From Ktedonobacter robiniae (lineage in GTDB: Bacteria; Chloroflexota; Ktedonobacteria; Ktedonobacterales; Ktedonobacteraceae): a stretch of 64,000 nucleotides of DNA. The notes beneath the pieces are model-generated. The model saw only the letters and a list, made by a program, of their open reading frames with translations, did not search any database and was not told where the DNA came from. The translations under genes and the position numbers were made by a program. This document shows, one piece after another, positions 1 to 8,401 of the stretch (position 1 is the stretch's first letter; every line of letters begins with the position of its first letter). The DNA is taken from NCBI RefSeq assembly GCF_016587375.1, contig NZ_BNJG01000001.1, positions 1,860,001 through 1,924,000 on the forward strand. Reading direction: 5' to 3'.

Positions 1-440
1 GGGTGCTGCCGGCAGGCCTGGGAGCGCGCGACACGCTGCGCCTGGAGGCGGCCTACTGCCTCTATGGGCATGAGCTGGACGATGAGACCAATCCGCTTGA
101 GGCCGGCCTGGGCTGGACTGTCAAGCTAAAAAAGAGCGTGGAGTTTATTGGTCGCAGCGCCCTCCAGCAGGCGAAGGAGCAGGGGCTGAAGAAGCGCCTG
201 GTGGGAATTGAACTGCTGGAACGTGGCGTGCCACGCAGCGGCTACGCCATTTACGATGGCGAGCAGCGCATTGGCGTTCTTACCAGCGGCTCGCATGGGC
301 CCACAGTGCAGAAGAGCATTGGCCTGGGCTTTGTGGACCCGGAACATGCGAAAGTGGGGACACGCGTGCAGATCGAGATTCGCGGGAAACGCGTCGCCGC
401 GCAGGTGGTCGCTCTTCCCTTTTACAAGCGCGGGGAATAG
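1..440 (+). CDS. gcvT: Aminomethyltransferase (glycine cleavage T protein), 3' part
   Basis: Open at the window's left edge; only about the last 145 residues are present. T protein moves the methylene group from the lipoyl arm of GcvH to tetrahydrofolate and releases ammonia. The visible part carries the folate-binding-domain end (GLGARDTLRLEAAYCLYGHEL) and the C-terminal barrel (SGSHGPTVQKSIGLGFV), both typical of GcvT. It is followed after 100 bp by gcvH on the same strand and then the two P-protein subunits, so it is the first visible gene of a complete glycine cleavage operon. No frameshift is seen in the visible part. Confidence 0.95.
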   Translation, partial: VLPAGLGARDTLRLEAAYCLYGHELDDETNPLEAGLGWTVKLKKSVEFIGRSALQQAKEQGLKKRLVGIELLERGVPRSGYAIYDGEQRIGVLTSGSHGPTVQKSIGLGFVDPEHAKVGTRVQIEIRGKRVAAQVVALPFYKRGE

Positions 441-459
441 AATTAGTTGTGGGCTTTTA

Positions 460-484
460 GTCCATGCAAGCATGGACCCTACAA
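460..484. repeat. Dispersed palindrome, family 1 (copy 1)
   Basis: GTCCATGC-AA-GCATGGAC followed by CCTACAA, between gcvT and gcvH. Related copies lie at 4083-4112, 33097-33149 and 62811-62835. The full-length form is a palindrome built on TGTAGGGTCCATGC; this copy keeps the core and one outer arm. Confidence 0.75.
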
Positions 485-540
485 TTTCCGTGAAGTGGGG
501 AATAGAACAAACAGAGATACATTGAAGGAGAAGATAGACG

Positions 541-936
541 ATGGCTAGCCTTAACCATCCTGCTAACCTGAAATATACGAAGACCGATGAGTGGGTCCTT
601 GTAGAGGGGGACCAGGCGACAATTGGTATTACGGACTATGCTCAGGATCAGCTGGGTGACATTGTGTATATCGAGCTGCCCTGGGATGGCGGCCAGACGC
701 TTGGTAACGAAGAGAAGTTCGGCGATATCGAGTCGGTCAAGGCGACCTCCGAGCTTGTGGCACCGCTCAGCGGCGAGGTGGTTTCCGCCAACCAAGAGTT
801 GAAGGAGCGCCCAGAGCTGATCAACGATAACCCTTATGATGAGGGGTGGATGCTGAAGATCAAGCTTGCCAATACCGCGGAGCTGGACCAGCTGATGACT
901 GCCGAGCAGTATTTGCAATACCTCGAAGGTAGATAG
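541..936 (+). CDS. gcvH: Glycine cleavage system H protein
   Basis: 131 residues, the usual H-protein length. H protein is the lipoylated carrier that shuttles the aminomethyl intermediate between P, T and L proteins in the cytoplasm. The lipoylation motif is GDIESVKATSEL, with the modified lysine at K67. The start is fixed by AAGGAG about 12 bases upstream of ATG. It sits between gcvT and gcvPA; a strong hairpin directly follows its stop codon, so read-through into gcvPA is probably limited and gcvPA-gcvPB may have their own promoter. Confidence 0.97.
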   Translation: MASLNHPANLKYTKTDEWVLVEGDQATIGITDYAQDQLGDIVYIELPWDGGQTLGNEEKFGDIESVKATSELVAPLSGEVVSANQELKERPELINDNPYDEGWMLKIKLANTAELDQLMTAEQYLQYLEGR

Positions 937-938
937 AT

Positions 939-1003
939 AGCGAGCAAGAAAAAAGCCGCTGGGATGGGCAACGCCCATCCCAGCGGCTTTTTTCTTGCTC
1001 GCT
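939..1003. terminator. Perfect 31-bp-arm hairpin after gcvH
   Basis: Arms 939-969 and 973-1003 are perfectly complementary with a 3-base loop. The stem contains a T-rich stretch in each direction, so it could end transcription either way. It lies 2 bases after the gcvH stop, in the middle of the gcv gene cluster. Confidence 0.85.
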
Positions 1004-1034
1004 AATGAAGAAGGGCTATGTCCACTTATCCTTT

Positions 1035-1065
1035 TTGGCTATTCCGTTCATCAATGCGATATAAT
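1035..1065 (+). promoter_or_regulatory. Possible promoter for gcvPA-gcvPB
   Basis: TATAAT at 1060-1065 is a perfect -10 box; the best -35 is TTGGCT at 1035-1040 with a long 19-base spacer. A second TATAAT at 1096-1101 has only a 12-base spacer to TTGACC. The position after the gcvH terminator fits separate transcription of the P-protein genes. No glycine riboswitch core was recognised. Confidence 0.4.
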
Positions 1066-1225
1066 AGGTTGTCTGCATTGACCACTTCATCCCATTATAA
1101 TAGATCAATTTTTAGTACTTTATGCGGGTCTCTGTGTACTCCCCAGGGGAGATGGCAGGAGGCCTGCCGATTATGATTTGCAGAAGACCAAAGCCTTTAT
1201 AATCTCCAGGGAGATGTTTAAATCC

Positions 1226-2578
1226 ATGAGTTATGTGCCTAATACACCGGAAGAGCAGCAGGCCATGCTGGAAAGCATAGGCCTCTCTTCGATTGAAGAC
1301 CTGCTGACTCCCGTTCCTGAAAATGTGCGCCTGGATCGCCCGCTCGATCTGCCGGAAGCGCTTGCAGAGCCAGATCTGCGGCGCGTGGTGACGCGGATGG
1401 CGGCGCGCAATAAGAGCCTCGACACTACCATTTCATTCCTGGGGGCCGGGACCTATGACCGGGCCATCCCCAGCGTGGTGCCGCACCTGCAACGCCGCTC
1501 GGAGTTCGTCACGTCCTACACGCCCTACCAACCGGAAGTGAGCCAGGGCATCCTGCAGGCGACGTACGAGTTCCAGACCATGGTTTGCCAGATCACCGGC
1601 ATGGACATAGCCAATGCCTCGCTCTATGATGGCGCGACAGCCATGATTGAGGCGGTCTTCGTGGCCCTTGGCCCCGGTGGGCGTGGTGAGGTCGTCATAT
1701 CGACCGGCGTTGATCCCCAGTATCGCCGGGTGTTGCAGACCTATGCCTTCGCGCGCGGCTTTACGGTACGTGAGGTTCCAACTCAGGATGGTGTCACCTC
1801 CCTTGACGAGCTGGACGCGGCAGTGACGTCCTCGACCTCGGCGGTCATCATTCAGCAGCCGAACTTCTTTGGCTGTGTTGAGGACGCGCACGCAATCGAG
1901 GCCATCGCGCACAAGGGCAAGGGTCTCTTTATTACGACCATTACCGAGCCGGCCTCGCTGGGTATCCTGGCAACTCCTGGAGAATACAATGCCGATATCG
2001 CCGTGGGCGAGCTGATGAGCTTTGGTAATCCCATGAGCTATGGCGCGCCGGCCCTGGGCTTTATGGCCGCCAAGCAGAAGTTTATGCGCCTGCTTCCTGG
2101 TCGCCTGGTTGGCCAGACGGTGGAAGAGGGTGGTCATAAGCAGACCGGCTATGTGCTTACCCTGCAGACGCGTGAGCAGCATATTCGCCGCGAGCGCGCC
2201 ACCTCCAATATCTGCACCAATCAGTCGCTGCTGGCGATTGGCGCGACAATCTATATGGCCGCGATTGGCAAGCAGGGTTTCCGCGAACTGGGCGAGCTAT
2301 GCCTGCGCAAGGCGCATTACGCCTTCCGCCAGATCACCTCGGTACCGGGTTTTGAGCCTGTCTTCCATAATCCATTTTATGATGAATTCGTCATCAAGTC
2401 CCCCATTCCGGTTGCGAAACTGCAGCAGAAGCTGGCCCAGGCCGACATCATTGGCGGCTATGCCCTGGAAGAACACTATCCCGAGTTGAAGGATTGTCTG
2501 CTCTTCTGCGTCACGGAGACCCGTACCCGGCAGGAGATCGACACCCTGGTATCTGTGTTGAAGGAGGTGCAGGCATGA
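1226..2578 (+). CDS. gcvPA: Glycine dehydrogenase (decarboxylating) subunit 1
   Basis: 450 residues from the ATG at 1226 ([12 protein letters not shown]), matching the family length; an upstream in-frame extension lacks a ribosome site. GcvPA pairs with GcvPB to form the PLP-dependent P protein that decarboxylates glycine and loads the aminomethyl group on GcvH. Typical segments include [32 protein letters not shown] and a [13 protein letters not shown] stretch. The last codons overlap the gcvPB start (ATGA), indicating translational coupling of the two subunits. Confidence 0.96.
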   Translation: MSYVPNTPEEQQAMLESIGLSSIEDLLTPVPENVRLDRPLDLPEALAEPDLRRVVTRMAARNKSLDTTISFLGAGTYDRAIPSVVPHLQRRSEFVTSYTPYQPEVSQGILQATYEFQTMVCQITGMDIANASLYDGATAMIEAVFVALGPGGRGEVVISTGVDPQYRRVLQTYAFARGFTVREVPTQDGVTSLDELDAAVTSSTSAVIIQQPNFFGCVEDAHAIEAIAHKGKGLFITTITEPASLGILATPGEYNADIAVGELMSFGNPMSYGAPALGFMAAKQKFMRLLPGRLVGQTVEEGGHKQTGYVLTLQTREQHIRRERATSNICTNQSLLAIGATIYMAAIGKQGFRELGELCLRKAHYAFRQITSVPGFEPVFHNPFYDEFVIKSPIPVAKLQQKLAQADIIGGYALEEHYPELKDCLLFCVTETRTRQEIDTLVSVLKEVQA

Positions 2579-4065
2579 GCGTTGAGACATTAATCTTTGA
2601 GAAGGGCGCGCCAGGACGCCGTGCCGCGAATATGCCTGCGTTCGACATCCCCATGGAGTCGCTGGATGAGCTTCTGCCCGCGGACATGCGGCGCAAGGAA
2701 GAGGCCCCCCTGCCCGAGGTAAGCGAGATCGAAGTCGTCCGCCATTATACACATCTCTCGCAGCGCAACTTTGGCGTCGATAGCGGCTTCTACCCGCTCG
2801 GCTCCTGCACCATGAAGTATAATCCCAAGATCAACGAGGACATGGCGGGTCTGCCAGGCTTCGCGCATATTCACCCCTTGCAGCCCGATGAGACGGTGCA
2901 GGGCGCGATCCAGCTTGTGTATGAATTGGAACGCTACCTGGCGGAGATCTCGGGCATGATCCGCGTCACCTTGCAGCCCTCGGCGGGCGCACATGGCGAG
3001 CTGACCGGCCTGATGCTCATCAAGGCCTATCACCAGAGCCGGGGCGAGGGAGAGCGCAACCTGGTCCTGATCCCCGATAACGCGCACGGTACCAATCCCG
3101 CCAGCGCGACCCTGGCTGATTACAAGGTCGTCGAGGTCAAGACCAATCCCGAGACGGGCGGCGTGGACTTGGAGCACCTGCATAAACTCTTACAGCAGCA
3201 TGGCAAGAGCGTCGCCGCCATCATGCTAACCAACCCCAACACGCTGGGCCTCTTCGACTCCAATATTCTGGAGGTCGCGCGCCAGATTCACGAGGTTGGC
3301 GGTCAGCTCTACTATGATGGCGCTAACGCCAACGCTGTCATGGGCATCACACGTCCAGGCGATATGGGCTTTGACGTCGTGCACTTCAACCTGCACAAGA
3401 CATGCAGCACTCCGCATGGCGGTGGAGGTCCAGGTGCCGGTCCCATCGGCGTCAAGGGGCATCTCGTGCCCTTCCTGCCGGGTCCCCTGCCCATGAAGAA
3501 CGAAGACGGCAGCTACTCCTGGGAGGATGCGGGCCCCAAGTCCATTGGCAAGGTACGCGCCAATCTGGGTAACTTCGGTGTCCTGGTGCGCGCATACACC
3601 TACATTCGCTACAATGGTCCCGATGGCCTGCGCCATGTCTCGGAGAGCGCCATCCTCAACGCCAACTATGTCAAGCATGGCCTCTCAGAGGATTATGAGA
3701 TCTCCTACCCGCTCATCTGCCAGCACGAGTTTGTGGCCACGGCCCGCAAGCAGAAGCAAGAGGCCGGTGTGACCGCGACAGATGTCGCCAAGCGCCTGCT
3801 CGACTTCGGCATGTACGCGCCCACGACCTACTTCCCGCTGATCGTCCCCGAGGCCTTGATGATCGAGCCGACCGAGACCGAGACGCGTGAGACGCTGGAC
3901 AGCTTTATCGCTGTCATGAAGCAGATCGCGGAAGAGACGCGCACAGAGCCAGAAATTGTGAAGACCGCGCCGCACACCACGGTGATTGGGCGCCTCGACC
4001 AGGCCCTGGCAGCGCGCAAACCCAACCTGCGCTGGATGCCCGGGCAAGAGGTTACGCACGCGTAA
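2575..4065 (+). CDS. gcvPB: Glycine dehydrogenase (decarboxylating) subunit 2
   Basis: 496 residues starting at the ATG at 2575, which overlaps the gcvPA stop; AAGGAGG lies 7 bases upstream. This subunit carries the PLP site: [16 protein letters not shown], with the Schiff-base lysine at K275. Also visible are [16 protein letters not shown] and the [12 protein letters not shown] stretch. With gcvPA it forms the P protein of the glycine cleavage system. Split P protein is common in Chloroflexota and Gram-positives, while Proteobacteria use a single chain. GcvL (lipoamide dehydrogenase) is not in the window. Confidence 0.97.
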   Translation: MSVETLIFEKGAPGRRAANMPAFDIPMESLDELLPADMRRKEEAPLPEVSEIEVVRHYTHLSQRNFGVDSGFYPLGSCTMKYNPKINEDMAGLPGFAHIHPLQPDETVQGAIQLVYELERYLAEISGMIRVTLQPSAGAHGELTGLMLIKAYHQSRGEGERNLVLIPDNAHGTNPASATLADYKVVEVKTNPETGGVDLEHLHKLLQQHGKSVAAIMLTNPNTLGLFDSNILEVARQIHEVGGQLYYDGANANAVMGITRPGDMGFDVVHFNLHKTCSTPHGGGGPGAGPIGVKGHLVPFLPGPLPMKNEDGSYSWEDAGPKSIGKVRANLGNFGVLVRAYTYIRYNGPDGLRHVSESAILNANYVKHGLSEDYEISYPLICQHEFVATARKQKQEAGVTATDVAKRLLDFGMYAPTTYFPLIVPEALMIEPTETETRETLDSFIAVMKQIAEETRTEPEIVKTAPHTTVIGRLDQALAARKPNLRWMPGQEVTHA

Positions 4066-4082
4066 GTTGTGGGAGAAACAAT

Positions 4083-4112
4083 TGTAGGGTCCAAGCAAGC
4101 ATGGACCCTACA
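4083..4112. repeat. Dispersed palindrome, family 1 (copy 2)
   Basis: TTGTAGGGTCCA..AAGCA..TGGACCCTACA: near-perfect inverted repeat between the convergent ends of gcvPB and the RlmA-like gene. Here it could double as a bidirectional terminator; it overlaps the last codons of the minus-strand gene, which stops at 4108. Confidence 0.75.
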
Positions 4113-4980
4113 GGTCTTTTTGGAGGAGGAGGCAGTGGAATTGGATGTCACAGGGGCGGGAGTCGATGGTGGAGAGGTGTTGCTCGATGGTCTTGGTCAT
4201 ATGCCAGTAGTTGGGGGTCATGCGGACGAGCTGGCGCAGGGAGTCTTGATCGAGCGTGAGCTGATAGGCAAGCTCGCGCTGTTCCAGTAGAATGAAATCG
4301 GCGGCGAATTGTTCCAGGATATGTTGTTGCTTCTGTTCCTCGATATTGAGCAGGCCGAGCTCGGCGCGAAGCTGGGAGAGGTGATTGGGGCCAGGGATGA
4401 CTATAAGCAGGAGGCCACCGGGAGCGAGGACGCGGGCATACTCGGGGGCATTACGTGGAGCGAAGATATTGAGCATGACCTGGATGCTGGCGTCGGCGAG
4501 AACGAGGCGCTCCCACAGGCTGGCGACGATAAATTGGACCTCGGGATAGGACTTGACGGCCATGCGGATGGCCTCTTTAGAGAGATCAAGTCCGAGCGCG
4601 CAGAGGGGCTGACTGGAAATGGGGGGTGGTAACTGGTGAAGGATGGAGTTTAGATAGTAACCGTTTCCGCAGCCGGCATCGATAATGGTTAGAGGAGAGG
4701 TCTGCTCTACCGACCTCTTGTGGAGGTGGGCCGCCAGCAGGTCTGTTAGTGTCTGTGCCAGTGGAGCATAGTAGTCCCGCTCCAGGAAGGCCCGCCTCGC
4801 CTTTAGCATCTCCTTTGTATCTCCCCCACTCGCTGGTTTGCGTAACAGAGAGACATAACCCTCGCGCGCGATATCGAAGGAGTGGCCCTGCTCGCAGTGC
4901 AGGGTTTTCTCCTCGGTGTGGAGTGAGTCGCCACAGATTGGGCAGGTGAGTAGAGCCAGGGCGCAAGTGTGAATGGGCAA
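4108..4980 (-). CDS. RlmA-like 23S rRNA (guanine-N1) methyltransferase
   Basis: 290 residues. The N-terminal zinc ribbon CPICGDSL...CEQGHSFD (residues ~13-34) and the DIAREGYVSLL segment after it are the RlmA signature; the Rossmann motif is DAGCGNGYYLNSIL (~102-115). The family methylates N1 of a guanine in a 23S rRNA hairpin (G745 or G748); which one cannot be told here. GDTKEMLKARRAFLERDYY is also family-typical. The gene is convergent with gcvPB and divergent from the FAD oxidoreductase. Its 3' end runs into a dispersed palindrome, so the last residues may differ from homologues. Confidence 0.85.
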   Translation of the reverse strand: MPIHTCALALLTCPICGDSLHTEEKTLHCEQGHSFDIAREGYVSLLRKPASGGDTKEMLKARRAFLERDYYAPLAQTLTDLLAAHLHKRSVEQTSPLTIIDAGCGNGYYLNSILHQLPPPISSQPLCALGLDLSKEAIRMAVKSYPEVQFIVASLWERLVLADASIQVMLNIFAPRNAPEYARVLAPGGLLLIVIPGPNHLSQLRAELGLLNIEEQKQQHILEQFAADFILLEQRELAYQLTLDQDSLRQLVRMTPNYWHMTKTIEQHLSTIDSRPCDIQFHCLLLQKDL

Positions 4981-5004
4981 GTGGGTTCCTCCTGATGAAT
5001 AGAG

Positions 5005-5062
5005 TGTTGTTGGTATAAGTGCTGGTCGGGCATGCGCTCGACCAGCACTTATACCAACAACA
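5005..5062. repeat. 24-bp-arm palindrome between divergent genes
   Basis: Arms 5005-5028 and 5039-5062 are perfectly complementary (TGTTGTTGGTATAAGTGCTG...) around a 10-base loop. It lies between the start codons of two divergent genes, so it is not an ordinary terminator. It would sit in the 5' leader of one of them or between their promoters. Confidence 0.85.
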
Positions 5063-5179
5063 TATTACCAGTAAGGTGAGGACTATGAAAGAGGTCAGAA
5101 AAGGTTGGGTATGTTAGAATAGGGCTGGGTAGGCTGGGTGCATGTTTTGGGATTATTTTGTATTGGGAGAGAAGAAGGT

Positions 5180-6466
5180 ATGGAATACGCGGTCCTTGGC
5201 GGCGGGGCGCTGGGTTTGATGGCGGCGTACCGCCTGGTGGAGGCGGGACATACGGTAATGCTCTTTGAGAAGGAGCCAATGGCGGGTGGCCTGGCGGCGG
5301 GCTTTCGCGTTGGCGAGGCGTGGCTGGATAAGTTCTATCACCATATCTTTCGTTCGGACACCACGGCCATTCGTGCCATAGAAGAGCTGGGGCTGGGTGA
5401 GCGGCTGGAGTGGCAGCGCCCGCGCACGGTGAGCCTGGTTGACGGGAAGCTTGAGCAGTTGGATTCGCCGTTGACGCTGCTGAGGTTCAAGCCCTGGCGC
5501 CTGGATGAGCGCCTGCGCGTCGGCGCGGTACTGGCCTTTTTGAAGGCCGCGCCACCGGCATGGTTTGAGGGGAAGACGGCCACGACCTGGTTGCGTAAAT
5601 GGATGGGGAAGCGTCCCTACGAGGTTCTGTTTGAGCCACTGTTTAGCGGGAAGTTTGGCGAGCTACGCGACGAGATCGCCCTGCCCTGGATCTGGGCGCG
5701 GCTGCATGATCGCACGACACAGCTGGGGTATTTACGCGGTGGTTTCCAGTTGCTCTATGATCGCCTGGTCGAGCGCATTCAAGAGCGCGGGGGAAAGTTG
5801 CTCTTTGGCACCACCGTGGAAGAGGTACGGCGCGAGGGGGAGCGCTGGCATGTACAGACCGACCAGGGGAACTGGGAGTTTGACGAAGTCATCTCGACGC
5901 TGCCGACGCGCCTAACCTGTCGCCTGGTTCCAGAGTTACCTGAGGATTACCGGCGTCAGTATGACTGGGGACAGGCCTATGGCGCGCACTGCCTCATCCT
6001 GGGGCTGGACCGGCCTCTGACTGATAGCTACTGGATCAACATTTGTGATCCGGGCTATCCCTTCATGGCCCTGGTCGAGCATACCAATTATCGCGCGCCC
6101 GAGGAGTATGGCGGGCAACACCTGATCTACCTGGGGAATTATCGCCCCATGAATGATGCCCTCTTTACGCAAAGCAAAGAAGAGGTGTTACAGGAATTTC
6201 TGCCGCATGTAAAGCGGATTCAGCCTGATTTTGATCCCAGCTGGGTCACGGAGAGCTGGATGTTCCATGCGCCTTTCGCGCAGCCAATTGTCACCGTCGA
6301 TTATCGTGAGCATATTCCGCCGCTGCAAACGCCGCTGGCGGGGCTGTGGATAGCGAACATGTTCCAGGTCTATCCCCATGACCGGGGGCAGAACTACTCG
6401 CTTGAGCTAGCCGAGCGCCTGGTAAAACAGGTTTTACCACCCGGCGCGGGAAGTCCCGTCCCATGA
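5180..6466 (+). CDS. NAD(P)/FAD-dependent oxidoreductase
   Basis: 428 residues from the ATG at 5180, preceded by GAAGAAGG. The N-terminus has the dinucleotide-binding fold VLGGGALGLMAAYRL with the ribose-binding Glu in MLFEKE, then GGLAAGF, as in the amine-oxidase/protoporphyrinogen-oxidase-like superfamily. The C-terminal FAD motif is GLWIANMFQVYPHDRGQNYS. The WLDKFYHHIF segment resembles enzymes annotated near glycan or lipid biosynthesis genes, but the substrate is unknown. A long inverted repeat (6431-6498) contains the last codons and stop. It stands alone, divergent from the RlmA-like gene. Confidence 0.8.
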   Translation: MEYAVLGGGALGLMAAYRLVEAGHTVMLFEKEPMAGGLAAGFRVGEAWLDKFYHHIFRSDTTAIRAIEELGLGERLEWQRPRTVSLVDGKLEQLDSPLTLLRFKPWRLDERLRVGAVLAFLKAAPPAWFEGKTATTWLRKWMGKRPYEVLFEPLFSGKFGELRDEIALPWIWARLHDRTTQLGYLRGGFQLLYDRLVERIQERGGKLLFGTTVEEVRREGERWHVQTDQGNWEFDEVISTLPTRLTCRLVPELPEDYRRQYDWGQAYGAHCLILGLDRPLTDSYWINICDPGYPFMALVEHTNYRAPEEYGGQHLIYLGNYRPMNDALFTQSKEEVLQEFLPHVKRIQPDFDPSWVTESWMFHAPFAQPIVTVDYREHIPPLQTPLAGLWIANMFQVYPHDRGQNYSLELAERLVKQVLPPGAGSPVP

Positions 6467-6498
6467 ATGGAGGCGAGACTTCCCGCGCCGGGTAAAAC
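6431..6498. terminator. Hairpin overlapping the end of the FAD oxidoreductase gene
   Basis: Arms 6431-6455 and 6477-6498 pair (GGCGCGGGAAGTC core, with a 2-base bulge); the stop codon at 6464-6466 is in the loop. The last codons (PPGAGSPVP) are therefore encoded by the repeat. It lacks a T-run and may be a repeat element as much as a terminator. Confidence 0.6.
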
Positions 6499-6655
6499 TC
6501 AGCCGTTACTTTGCCCCTGATGATGGCAAACTTGTGCTCTCCCCCTTTATGGGCGCCGCAGGCGCTCAAGGGAGCGAGGGGAGCCATTGGCTATGACACG
6601 GCCTCTCAAGCCAGGATCAATTTGATCGATATATACTAAACACGGGCATTTCCTC

Positions 6656-6684
6656 TTGTCAAATAGCAAGAGGTATGCTATACT
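6656..6684 (+). promoter_or_regulatory. Strong sigma-70-type promoter upstream of tRNA-Pro
   Basis: TTGTCA (6656-6661), 17-base spacer, TATACT (6679-6684). Both hexamers are 5/6 matches. Transcription would start near 6691, about 180 bases before tRNA-Pro, giving a long structured leader. Confidence 0.85.
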
Positions 6685-6690
6685 AGCCCA

Positions 6691-6830
6691 TGAGCAGTAT
6701 TAAAACCTCACCCATCCGAGTGATTGGGAAGAAAAGGGGAACTGCCGGTTTCGTAGGGTAGAACTTCGTAGTCGGATAGAGGTATTCGTCTAGTGGTCGA
6801 GCCTGGAAATTGAGTAGAATTGCTCAGTAC
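6691..6830 (+). ncRNA. Candidate structured RNA upstream of tRNA-Pro
   Basis: No plausible coding sequence. Nested pairings run outside in: 6692-6701 with 6816-6825 (GAGCAGTATT / AGAATTGCTC, 8 of 10 paired including wobbles), 6705-6709 with 6779-6783 (ACCTC/GAGGT), 6714-6719 with 6772-6777 (ATCCGA/TCGGAT). It starts at the predicted transcription start. It was not recognised as 6S, RNase P, SRP or tmRNA. It may be an independent RNA or only the tRNA leader. Confidence 0.35.
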
Positions 6831-6871
6831 GGATAAGTGCGGTGCGATAAAGCATTTGCATGGAAGACTTT

Positions 6872-6948
6872 CGGGGTGTGGCGCAGTCGGCTAGCGCGCA
6901 GCGTTCGGGACGCTGAGGTCGGAGGTTCAAGTCCTCTCACCCCGACCA
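6872..6948 (+). tRNA. tRNA-Pro (anticodon CGG)
   Basis: 77 bases with an encoded CCA. Acceptor CGGGGTG/CACCCCG, D stem GCGC/GCGC, anticodon stem CAGCG/CGCTG around loop TTCGGGA (anticodon CGG at positions 34-36, reading CCG), T arm GGAGG-TTCAAGT-CCTCT. All stems are intact. A strong promoter lies about 180 bases upstream and a structured segment with a T-run follows directly. Confidence 0.95.
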
Positions 6949-6952
6949 GGTA

Positions 6953-7064
6953 AGGCACATACTCTTCCCCCTGTTTTCAAGGGGGAGTGAAGGAACTATC
7001 GATGAATTGGATCGATGTTACAAAAGACATTCCTTCAGCCGTAAGAGTATGTGCCTCTTTTTTT
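6953..7064 (+). ncRNA. Candidate structured RNA or elaborate terminator after tRNA-Pro
   Basis: A perfect 14-bp closing stem (6953-6966 with 7043-7056, AGGCACATACTCTT) is followed at once by C and seven T. Inside are hairpin 6967-6972/6980-6985 (CCCCCT/AGGGGG) and a second arm 6988-6995/7030-7037 (TGAAGGAA/TTCCTTCA) that encloses ATCGAT-7 bases-ATCGAT (6998-7016). This three-way-junction layout is much richer than a simple terminator. No open reading frame is convincing. Confidence 0.5.
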
Positions 7065-7072
7065 GCAGGCAT

Positions 7073-7163
7073 GCCTTCTTATGCGGAAACCAACATCGCT
7101 CTCGCGACTAGCGCTTCCCCCATTCGGGGACAAGCGCGCTCAGGTTTCCGGGTAGGCACTAAG
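7073..7163. repeat. Intergenic repeat, family 2 (copy 1)
   Basis: Runs from CCTTCTTATGCGGAAACCAA to GCTCAGGTTTCCGGG..GGCACTAAG with an internal CCCCATTCGGGG hairpin. The same frame appears at 22670-22742 and, less completely, at 27707-27763 and 36858-36935. The outer parts (GGAAACC...GGTTTCC) are complementary. The rest of 7164-7493 shows no gene or strong signal. Confidence 0.7.
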
Positions 7164-7493
7164 GAGTTTTCTTAGCATGCGGGTTTACAGGTTGCGTACA
7201 ACGCTCACTCCATCTCAGGATGGCCCGGTGAGCTTTATAAGCCCTCCCCCCTCTTCACTGGATATGTTGCGCGGGCAACATAGACCTGGGGGAACGCACG
7301 CAACTGCTCCTGCATGGCCTGGCCTTCCTGGACATGCAAGATTTCTCCACCCTTATCCGCTTAGTCGTCACAGGCGGCAATAGAAGCGTAGGGCCTGGAA
7401 GCCAAATTTATTATTCCAATATATTGCTTCCAATAATCCTTGCGCCTCTTCCTCGCTGTCTGTGTTTGTGTCGGCTCTGACAGAGAGGAAAGG

Positions 7494-8048
7494 ATGTCAT
7501 TCATGCCTGTTCTTGTTTTGAACTCCTCACTACAACCTCTCTCAGTTATTCCCGAGCGCCGTCTCATCGTCTTGCTATCCAAGCAGAAAGTCACCTTTGT
7601 CGATGAGAACGTCCGGGCTTTGATTGAGGAGAGCATTAGCGCTCGTCGCCTGGATCTTGAACGGCCCGTTATCGTCCAATTGCTGGCGAATGTGCGCGTG
7701 CCTCGCATGGCACTCCAACCGACGCGCTCGAACATCCTCCTGCGTGATGACGATACCTGCCAATACTGCGGCAAGCGCACCCGCGAACTGACGCTTGACC
7801 ACATTCTTCCGCGTTCACGTGGTGGGCAGAGCACCTGGGAGAACCTGGTAGCCTGCTGCCGCGCCTGCAACGGGAAAAAAGGCAGTCGCCTGTTGAAGGA
7901 TGCCAATATGCACTTGCTGCGCCAGCCACGCCCGCTCACTACGGAGTACGCCGGCGTCTTCCTGCTGCGCTATCCCAAGCTACGCGCTGCCTATGAAGAG
8001 TTCATCACCGGCTTTCATGGTGGTCAGGCCAAATTTATGAGCGCGTAG
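7494..8048 (+). CDS. HNH endonuclease
   Basis: 184 residues from ATG 7494; an ATG at 7503 (MPVLVLN) is better spaced from GAGAGGAAAGG and equally likely. The C-terminal half has the HNH/zinc module: CQYCGK, LTLDHILPRSRGG, ENLVACCRACNGKKGSR (four Cys, catalytic His in LDHI). The N-terminal half (VLNSSLQPLSVIPERRLIVLL) is the usual N-terminal part of this bacterial family. No restriction methyltransferase or phage gene is nearby, so its substrate and role are unknown. It stands alone upstream of a GH57 gene. Confidence 0.88.
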   Translation: MSFMPVLVLNSSLQPLSVIPERRLIVLLSKQKVTFVDENVRALIEESISARRLDLERPVIVQLLANVRVPRMALQPTRSNILLRDDDTCQYCGKRTRELTLDHILPRSRGGQSTWENLVACCRACNGKKGSRLLKDANMHLLRQPRPLTTEYAGVFLLRYPKLRAAYEEFITGFHGGQAKFMSA

Positions 8049-8123
8049 CCTGGTAGTCTCAATCCGTATAGGCTTATAGATAGCAAATTTTCTTGTTCTT
8101 ATCGTTTTCTTGGTAGATAGAGT

Positions 8124-8200
8124 GGCCCGACGCTGTTGAAGTACACATCTACATATTATGGACCATATGTAGACGCGTGCTTCAGCAGCGTCGTTGGGCC
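8124..8200. repeat. MITE-like inverted repeat, family 3 (copy 1)
   Basis: Imperfect inverted repeat of ~35-bp arms with GGCCCGACGCTG ends and an ACATCTACATAT / ATATGTAGACGCGT core. A second, more perfect copy is at 23417-23494. Both begin and end with a GACG(C) motif. It lies alone in the 350-base gap between the HNH and GH57 genes. Confidence 0.7.
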
Positions 8201-8401
8201 TTCACATGCAACCGCTGGGGCTCGTCAATACGTATTTAAAGTGAGCAGTGTGACAATTGCTGGCGATGGGCCATATATATTGGTACATTGATTGCCTCAT
8301 TGCTGACAACTCTGTTACCATTATTGATGAGTAGCCTAGTTGTGTAGTAAGTCCAGGCGTGAGAGTGCTGCTTCTGCTTTGGACAAAATTAAGGTGGTTG
8401 C

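Noticed and set aside
1004..1225. Glycine riboswitch before gcvPA
   Set aside because: Position is suggestive, but the conserved aptamer cores and paired aptamers were not recognisable; only short hairpins such as CTCCCC-AGGGGAG are present.
6781..6850. tRNA-like sequence (TTCGTCTAGTGGTCGAGC) upstream of tRNA-Pro
   Set aside because: It resembles a D arm, but there is no T loop (TTCRANY) or acceptor stem partner at the right distance, so it is not a tRNA gene.
6953..7064. SRP RNA (4.5S) near tRNA-Pro
   Set aside because: The fold lacks the conserved apical GGAA-type loop and the symmetric loop of the SRP Alu/S core, so it was left as an unassigned structured RNA.
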